Positions 1 through 4,160 of a stretch of 6,748 nt of DNA are shown in pieces; positions within the stretch are counted from its first letter, which is position 1; the number at the start of each line of letters is the position of its first letter. Position numbers and translations under genes: made by a program. The stretch is from the NCBI GenBank assembly GCA_016296235.1, contig JAEDJR010000106.1, positions 1 through 6,748 on the forward strand. The letters run 5' to 3'. The notes beneath the pieces are model-generated. The model was not told the origin of the DNA, ran no database searches, and saw only the letters and a list, made by a program, of their open reading frames with translations. This DNA is from Oscillospiraceae bacterium. Its GTDB lineage: Bacteria > Bacillota > Clostridia > Oscillospirales > Oscillospiraceae.

Positions 1-883
1 CCGCCGGCTCCGTCTGGAAAATCCAGCGGATCTCCGGGTTGCGCCGGAACCAGGTCAGCTGGCGCTTGGCGTAGCGGCGGCTCTCCCGCTTGACGGTCTC
101 CACGGCCTCGGCCATGGTCATCTCCCCCCGCAGGGCCGCCATGGGCTCCTTGTAGCCGATGGCCTGGAGGCTGGTGGCCGTGGGCGGCACGCCACGGGCC
201 AGGAGTGTTTCAATCTCCTCCAGCAGGCCCTGCTCCAGCATCAGGTCCACCCGGCGGTCGATGCGGGCGTAGAGATCCGCCCGGTCGGTAAAGTCCAGGC
301 CGATCCACAGGGGCCGGTACTTGGGCGGCTGGGCTGCGGTCTCCTGGTTGTGCTGGGTGATGGTCTTGCCGGTCTCCAGAAAGACCTCCGCCGCCCGGAT
401 GACCCGCTTTTCGTTGGCGGGATGGATGCGCTGGGCGCTCTCCGGGTCGTGCTCCCGCAGAATGGCCATGACGGCGTCGATGCCCTGTTCCCGGGCCAGG
501 GCCTCCAGCTCCTGCCGCCGGCCGGTTTCGGGGAAGGGAGCAAAGCTGCGGCCGGCCATGAGGCTGTCCACATACAGCCCCGTACCTCCGGCGACGATGC
601 AGGTCTTGCCCCGGGCCAGGATGTCCTGCAAAATCGGGTCGGCCATCTCCACATAGCGGCTGACGGAGAAGGACTCCGCCGGGTCGGCCACGTCCAGCAT
701 GTGGTGGGGGACGCCCCGCATTTCCTCGGGGGTGGGCTTGGCGGTGCCCACGTCCATGCCCCGGTAGAGCTGCATGGAGTCGCAGGACAGCACCTCGCCG
801 TCCAGAGCCAGGGCCAGCTCCACCGCCAGCCGGGTTTTCCCGGACGCCGTGGGGCCGACCACGCAGATGATGTTCTGATTCAT
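1..883 (-). CDS. miaA: tRNA dimethylallyltransferase MiaA, 3' end cut by window edge
   Basis: MiaA transfers the dimethylallyl group of DMAPP to N6 of adenine 37 in tRNAs that read codons starting with U; it is a cytosolic P-loop enzyme. I translated the frame directly from the minus strand: 294 codons are visible without a stop, against roughly 300-315 for the family, so only a short C-terminal tail is missing. Visible motifs are the P-loop GPTASGKT (residues 10-17), DSMQLY (35-40) with the conserved catalytic Asp35, GTAK (46-49), PHHMLDV, GGTGLY (99-104), IHPANEKRVIRA (153-164), TSLQAIGYKE (237-246) and YAKRQLTWFRR (271-281). The P-loop lies close behind the chosen ATG at 883, which has an AGGAGG five bases upstream, so the start is secure. 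It is the last gene of the mutS-mutL-miaA series. A gap of 349 bases full of repeats separates it from mutL, so its expression may be partly uncoupled. No defect is seen in the visible part. Confidence 0.97.
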   Translation of the reverse strand, partial: MNQNIICVVGPTASGKTRLAVELALALDGEVLSCDSMQLYRGMDVGTAKPTPEEMRGVPHHMLDVADPAESFSVSRYVEMADPILQDILARGKTCIVAGGTGLYVDSLMAGRSFAPFPETGRRQELEALAREQGIDAVMAILREHDPESAQRIHPANEKRVIRAAEVFLETGKTITQHNQETAAQPPKYRPLWIGLDFTDRADLYARIDRRVDLMLEQGLLEEIETLLARGVPPTATSLQAIGYKEPMAALRGEMTMAEAVETVKRESRRYAKRQLTWFRRNPEIRWIFQTEPA

Positions 884-888
884 GGAAA

Positions 889-894
889 CCTCCT
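889..894 (-). promoter_or_regulatory. Ribosome binding site of miaA
   Basis: The minus strand reads AGGAGG, a perfect Shine-Dalgarno core, followed by five bases (TTTCC) and the ATG at 883. It fixes the miaA start. It lies outside the repeat array that begins at 925. Confidence 0.9.
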
Positions 895-924
895 GATGGC
901 GTCCCTAGGGGAGCCATGCCCCCC

Positions 925-1068
925 GTCCCCCCTCTACAGGGGGGTGGCTGCGAAGCAGACGGGGGGTTGTTTCGTCTTGCTGTTGTACCGTTGTTCGGTA
1001 GAATTGCTTGTCGCTACAACCCCCAGCTTCGCTTCGCTCAGCAGCCCCCTGCAGAGGGGGCACGAGGG
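925..1068 (+). repeat. Palindromic structured repeat, family A, copy 1
   Basis: This 144-base non-coding repeat has imperfect terminal inverted repeats of about 50 bases. The left half carries a tip hairpin with a CCCCCCT/AGGGGGG stem and loop CTAC (927-944), then a mini-hairpin CTGCGAAGCAG (948-958). The centre has a hairpin TACCG-TTGTT-CGGTA (986-1000). The right half has two overlapping GCTTCGC units (1026-1037) and a second tip hairpin CCCCCT-GCAG-AGGGGG (1045-1060). It differs from copy 2 at only two positions, 1014 and 1052. It encodes no transposase; a MITE-like or ERIC/REP-like intergenic element is the best description. The strand given is an arbitrary convention, with copies 1 and 2 as plus. 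Confidence 0.9.
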
Positions 1069-1085
1069 ATCTGTGATGGGCTCTT

Positions 1086-1229
1086 GTCCCCCCTCTACAG
1101 GGGGGTGGCTGCGAAGCAGACGGGGGGTTGTTTCGTCTTGCTGTTGTACCGTTGTTCGGTAGAATTGCTTGTCGTTACAACCCCCAGCTTCGCTTCGCTC
1201 AGCAGCCCCCTGTAGAGGGGGCACGAGGG
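1086..1229 (+). repeat. Palindromic structured repeat, family A, copy 2
   Basis: This copy lies in direct tandem with copy 1 at a period of 161 bases (144 of repeat plus a spacer of 17) and matches it at 142 of 144 positions by hand alignment. One difference (C to T at 1213) lies in the loop of the right tip hairpin, so the stem is unaffected; the other is at 1175. The same five hairpins are present. Its edge is three bases from the mutL stop codon, so a mutL message would run straight into the hairpins. Near-identity implies recent duplication or homogenisation between the copies. Confidence 0.9.
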
Positions 1230-1232
1230 GTT

Positions 1233-3125
1233 CTACGTCCGCTTGAACTGCTTTTCCAGCTGCTTTTTGGTCAGGGTCACCATGACCGGGCGGCCGTGGG
1301 GGCAGTATTTGATGTCGTCGCGCTCCATGACCTGGCGCACCAGGGCATCGCGCTCTGCCGGCTCCGTGTGCCAGCCGGCCTTGATGGCGGCCTTGCAGGC
1401 GATGGTGTGCAGGGCCGCGTCCCGCAGGGCCTCCGGATCCTTGGCCATGCCCTCCAGCAGGCTGGCGGCCAGCTCCTCCAGGGCGCTCTGGGCCTGACCG
1501 GGATCCAGCTCCGCGGGAATCCGGCGGATCAGCAGATCGCCGCCGCCGAAATCCTCCACCTCATAGCCGTACCGGGCCAGCAGCGGCCCGTTCTCCAGGA
1601 GCACCCCGGTTTCCTCCGGGGTGAAGGCCGCGGAGATGGGGGTCAGCAGGATCTGGGCCATGACATCCGTGGTCCGGGCCTTGAGCGTCTCAAAGAGAAT
1701 CCGCTCGTGGGCGGCGTGCTTGTCCAGGAACAGCACGGCGTCGCCCTGCTCGATGAGAATATAGGTGTCCAGCACCTCTCCCACCACCCGGTAGGCCGGG
1801 GCCTCGGGGATGGGCAGGGCGGTCTGCTCCGGGCGCTCCTCGGGCTTCTTTTCCTGCACCGGCGGCTGCTCTTCGGGTTTTTTCGGAGGCTCCGGCGCGG
1901 CTTCGTAGGAAAACGTCTCCTGCCGCAGGGCCGGAGCCGGCTTCCGGTCGGGCACCGGCGGCACCCGGGTCTGGAAGGCCCGCTCCACCGGGGGGGCCAC
2001 AGGCTTTTTCACGGGAGCGGACAGAACCTCGGTGAAGGCCTTGTATTCCGCCGGGGTCATGGTCCGGAAGGTCTCCCGGGGCTTGGGCGCCGGGGCAGCG
2101 GGCTGCTTCTCCTTCTCCAGCTGCATCGCCGGACGGCCGGGGGTCTTGTTCAGGGCCGACAGGACGCCGAAGCGGATGCAGTCGAACACCGCCCGCTCGT
2201 TGGCGAATTTCACCTCGGTCTTGGCCGGGTGGACGTTGACATCCACGGCCTGCCGGGGCAGCTCCAGGCACAGGACGCAGCCGGGGAAGCGGCCCGTCAT
2301 CATCTGATTGGCGTAGGCCTCCTCCAGGGCGGCGGTCATGAGCCTGGACTTCACCGGGCGGCCGTTGACGAAAAACTGCTGGTAGTTCCGGTTGCCCCGG
2401 GTGGCCGTGGGCTTGGTGACGTAGCCGTCCAGCCGCAGGTTCTCCCACTGGCTTTTGACCTCCACCATATCCACGGCCAGCTGGCGGCCGAACACCTGGT
2501 AGATGGTGCCGTGGAGGTCGCCGTTGCCGGCGGTCTGCAGGACGGTCTCCCCGTCCTTGATGAGCCGGAAGGCCACGTCGGGATGGGCCAGGGCCTGGCG
2601 CTGGACGGCGCCCGCCACCTGGGAGGCCTCCACGGTGTCGCGCTTCATGAATTTCAGCCGGGCCGGGGTGTTGTAGAACAGGTCCCGCACCACGATGGTG
2701 GTGCCGTCGGGACATCCGGCGGGGCTGCGCTCCGTGACCCGGCCCGCCTCCAGCCGCAGGCTCAGACCCTCGGCCCCGGCGGTCTTGGTCAGCAGGTCGA
2801 TTTTGGACACGGAGGCGATGGCGGCCAGGGCCTCCCCCCGGAAGCCCAGGGTGCCGATGGCGGCCAGATCCTCCTTGGTGCGCAGCTTGCTGGTGGCATG
2901 GCGCAGGAAGGCGGTCTCGGCGTCCTCGGCGGCGATGCCGCAGCCGTTGTCCGTCACCCGCAGGTAGGACATGCCGCCGTTCTGGATTTCCACGGTCACC
3001 TGGGCGGCCCCGGCGTCCACGGCGTTCTCCACCAGCTCCTTGACGGCGGAGGCCGGCCGCTCCACCACCTCACCGGCGGCAATCAGATCCGCCACATGGC
3101 GGTCAAGCTGTAAAATTTTCGGCAT
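1233..3125 (-). CDS. mutL: DNA mismatch repair protein MutL, endonuclease type
   Basis: MutL couples mismatch recognition by MutS to strand incision and removal. The protein is 630 residues, normal for the family. The N-terminal GHKL ATPase (about 1-330) shows LVENAVDAG with catalytic Glu33, DNGCGI (59-64), GFRGEAL (94-100) and NVHPAKTEVKF (297-307). A proline/glutamate/lysine-rich linker follows (about 335-443). The C-terminal dimerisation and nuclease domain has DKHAAHERILFE (468-479), ACKAAIKAG (576-584), CPHGRP (608-613) and terminal FKR (627-629). These are the motifs of nicking MutL proteins in organisms without MutH. The usual DQHA reads DKHA here; the metal-ligand positions D468, H470 and E474 are kept. 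QILLTP (491-496) fits the Qxh(L/I)xP sliding-clamp motif known in Bacillus MutL. The ATG start has AAAGGAG five bases upstream. Repeats of family A flank the gene on both sides, in opposite orientations. Confidence 0.98.
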   Translation of the reverse strand: MPKILQLDRHVADLIAAGEVVERPASAVKELVENAVDAGAAQVTVEIQNGGMSYLRVTDNGCGIAAEDAETAFLRHATSKLRTKEDLAAIGTLGFRGEALAAIASVSKIDLLTKTAGAEGLSLRLEAGRVTERSPAGCPDGTTIVVRDLFYNTPARLKFMKRDTVEASQVAGAVQRQALAHPDVAFRLIKDGETVLQTAGNGDLHGTIYQVFGRQLAVDMVEVKSQWENLRLDGYVTKPTATRGNRNYQQFFVNGRPVKSRLMTAALEEAYANQMMTGRFPGCVLCLELPRQAVDVNVHPAKTEVKFANERAVFDCIRFGVLSALNKTPGRPAMQLEKEKQPAAPAPKPRETFRTMTPAEYKAFTEVLSAPVKKPVAPPVERAFQTRVPPVPDRKPAPALRQETFSYEAAPEPPKKPEEQPPVQEKKPEERPEQTALPIPEAPAYRVVGEVLDTYILIEQGDAVLFLDKHAAHERILFETLKARTTDVMAQILLTPISAAFTPEETGVLLENGPLLARYGYEVEDFGGGDLLIRRIPAELDPGQAQSALEELAASLLEGMAKDPEALRDAALHTIACKAAIKAGWHTEPAERDALVRQVMERDDIKYCPHGRPVMVTLTKKQLEKQFKRT

Positions 3126-3130
3126 GGTTT

Positions 3131-3137
3131 CTCCTTT
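3131..3137 (-). promoter_or_regulatory. Ribosome binding site of mutL
   Basis: The minus strand reads AAAGGAG, then AAACC, then the ATG at 3125. Spacing is good for a Firmicutes-type site and supports the start, which matches the usual short MutL N-terminus (MPKILQLD, beginning just before the ATPase). It lies between the gene and repeat copy 3, which ends at 3150. Confidence 0.9.
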
Positions 3138-3149
3138 CCGCGGGAAGCA

Positions 3150-3302
3150 CTCTCGTGCCCCCTCTTCAGGGGGCTGCTGAGCGAAGCGAAGCTGGGGGTT
3201 GGAGCGACACGCAATTCTGTCAACAGAACGTTACAGTTGCAAATTGGAAACAACCCCCCGGCCTGCTTTGCAGGCCACCCCCCTGGAGAGGGGGGACGAG
3301 AG
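3150..3302 (-). repeat. Palindromic structured repeat, family A, copy 3 (inverted, diverged)
   Basis: This 153-base copy fills most of the CPBP-mutL gap in the opposite orientation to copies 1 and 2. Its first 50 bases (3152-3201) match the reverse complement of the end of copy 2 (1178-1227) with one mismatch. The far end (3250-3297) is also clearly homologous, while the middle has diverged. Its parts are tip hairpin CCCCCT-CTTC-AGGGGG, two overlapping GCGAAGC units (3181-3192), a central hairpin TTCTGT-CA-ACAGAA (3215-3228), a perfect 7-base-pair hairpin GGCCTGC-TTT-GCAGGCC (3260-3276) and tip hairpin CCCCCCT-GGAG-AGGGGGG. The outermost seven bases form an inverted pair (CTCTCGT/ACGAGAG). 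No clear target-site duplication and no coding sequence were seen. Confidence 0.88.
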
Positions 3303-3310
3303 AAAATCCG

Positions 3311-4015
3311 TCACAACAAGCTCAGAACGCCCGCGCTGATGGCGTTGATGGTCATATGCAGGAAAATCGGACCCCAGACCGTATTGCATTTCTCATAGGT
3401 CCAGCCCAGGGCGATGCCTGCGGGAATGTACTGCACCGCCGACAGCAGCACATCGCCGGGATCGTAGACCAGCAGGTACTGCCACACATGGACGGCGGCG
3501 AAGAGCAGAATGGTCACGGCATAGGCGGCGATGCGGCTTTGCCGCCGCAGGACGCCGAAGATCAGGCCCCGGAACAGGGTTTCCTCCACCATAGGGGCCA
3601 GGACGATGGTGCAGGCCAGCATGACCCAGCGGCTCTGGGACAGCAGCTCCACCACGGTCTCGTCGTTGTAGCTGGGAATCTGGAGCTTCAGCAGCTGCAC
3701 CAGCAGGCTGCAGAGCAGGTTGCCGGCGTAGTACAGGCAGAAGCCCAGAATCAGCGCCTGCACCAGCTCCCAGAACCGGATGGCCCGGAAGCTGCGCAGC
3801 AGGAAATTGTGGAAAATCACCCAGATCATGATGCAGTTGAGGACGAAATAGGCCACATTGAGCTGCAGCTGGGTCAGGCCCAGGCCCAGGAGCCCGGACA
3901 GGTATTCGATTCCCAGGGCCAGCAGCACCACATAGAAGGGCAGGTAGCAGAACCCGGCCACCTGCTCCGCCGTGGACAGGCCCGGCCCCAGGGAATAGGA
4001 TTTCGCGTTGGCCAA
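3311..4015 (-). CDS. CPBP-family intramembrane glutamic protease
   Basis: This 234-residue, very hydrophobic protein carries the three signature motifs of the CPBP (CAAX protease/bacteriocin-processing, Abi) family: EETLFR (144-149, the EExxxR catalytic pair Glu144/Glu145), FAAVH (172-176) and HMTIN (220-224). Hydrophobic stretches lie at about 22-47, 54-71, 85-109, 130-142, 164-184, 190-205 and 214-234, so it should sit in the cytoplasmic membrane with its active site within the bilayer. Eukaryotic relatives cleave CAAX-prenylated proteins; bacterial ones are often linked to bacteriocin maturation or immunity, but the substrate here cannot be told. No bacteriocin gene is visible nearby. The start is TTG at 4015, supported by AAAGGAG at 4024-4030 with eight bases of spacing; no in-frame ATG lies between that site and the TTG. 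It sits between mutS and mutL, which are often adjacent in Firmicutes, with a different repeat on each side. A repair role is not suggested. Confidence 0.93.
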   Translation of the reverse strand: MANAKSYSLGPGLSTAEQVAGFCYLPFYVVLLALGIEYLSGLLGLGLTQLQLNVAYFVLNCIMIWVIFHNFLLRSFRAIRFWELVQALILGFCLYYAGNLLCSLLVQLLKLQIPSYNDETVVELLSQSRWVMLACTIVLAPMVEETLFRGLIFGVLRRQSRIAAYAVTILLFAAVHVWQYLLVYDPGDVLLSAVQYIPAGIALGWTYEKCNTVWGPIFLHMTINAISAGVLSLL

Positions 4016-4023
4016 AACAATGG

Positions 4024-4030
4024 CTCCTTT
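4024..4030 (-). promoter_or_regulatory. Ribosome binding site that decides a TTG start
   Basis: The minus strand reads AAAGGAG with eight bases before TTG at 4015. The other upstream in-frame codons are ATT, GTT and GCC, so TTG is the only standard start at the right distance. The site lies just outside the A/T-armed repeat. Confidence 0.82.
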
Positions 4031-4037
4031 CAGTACA

Positions 4038-4153
4038 ATGCAAAATTAAAAATGCAAAATGCAGAATTGTGGTGCCGCCTCCGGCGGCGATTTCAATTAG
4101 TCCGGCTCCGCCGGACACCACAATTTTTCATTTTTCATTCTTCATTTTTCATT
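4038..4153. repeat. MITE-like palindromic element with A/T-rich arms, family B
   Basis: This element of about 116 bases fills most of the mutS-CPBP gap and stands out by its base composition. Its outer arms are A-rich on the left and T-rich on the right, made of repeated ATGCAAAAT-like and TTTTTCATT-like units, and pair imperfectly over about 37 bases. The inner ends AATTGTGGTG (4065-4074) and CACCACAATT (4116-4125) are perfect inverted repeats. Between them lie two perfect 6-base-pair hairpins, each with a TCC loop: GCCGCC/GGCGGC (4074-4088) and TCCGGC/GCCGGA (4101-4115), separated by a 12-base A/T-rich linker. It is unrelated in sequence to family A and encodes no protein. It begins seven bases after the mutS stop, so it could also act as an attenuator, but no continuous U-tract follows the stems. 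Exact ends are uncertain by a few bases. Confidence 0.85.
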
Positions 4154-4160
4154 CTTTCCA

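Larger units (their letters stand above)
884..1232. other. mutL-miaA intergenic region, repeat-filled
   Basis: This gap of 349 bases has no credible gene. It holds the miaA ribosome binding site (889-894), about 30 bases of unassigned sequence, two tandem copies of a structured repeat (925-1068 and 1086-1229) and a 17-base spacer between them (1069-1085). The second copy ends three bases short of the mutL stop codon. Short open frames crossing both copies simply follow the repeat period and have no ribosome binding site that I can see. No hairpin followed by a U-tract was seen in the direction of transcription, so there is no clear terminator. Confidence 0.85.

Noticed and set aside
977..1004. 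A plus-strand promoter inside repeat copy 1 (TTGCTG, 16 bases, TAGAAT), also present in copy 2
   Set aside because: The -10 match is good but the -35 matches at only three positions, and it would drive transcription antisense into mutL. Too weak to annotate.
916..1224. Two opposed short open frames of about 96-99 codons across the tandem repeats
   Set aside because: The protein sequence just repeats with the 161-base DNA period, has no family resemblance and no ribosome binding site, and the DNA is better explained as a structured repeat.
925..1229. A CRISPR array
   Set aside because: There are only two units, each 144 bases long with a 17-base spacer and internal hairpins. This is outside CRISPR repeat and spacer sizes, and no cas gene is present.
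1128..3113. A 661-codon open frame on the plus strand opposite mutL
   Set aside because: Its translation is low-complexity Gly/His/Leu/Gln-rich sequence typical of the antisense of a GC-rich gene. It overlaps the well-supported mutL and has no recognisable domain.
4101..4115. A CsrA-type binding site, because on the transcript strand both hairpin loops of family B read GGA
   Set aside because: The loops are only three bases, the flanking consensus is missing, and nothing indicates a CsrA protein in this organism. Loop identity alone is weak evidence.
3393..4121. A longer minus-strand open frame (242 codons) overlapping the CPBP gene
   Set aside because: It is in another frame, starts within the repeat element and yields Pro/Gly/Arg-rich sequence. 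The 3311-4015 frame has all three protease motifs and a well-placed ribosome binding site.
4038..4153. An intrinsic terminator of mutS
   Set aside because: The GC stems are terminator-like, but the sequence after them in the direction of transcription is a mixed A/T arm without a continuous U-tract. The symmetrical arms fit a repeat element better.
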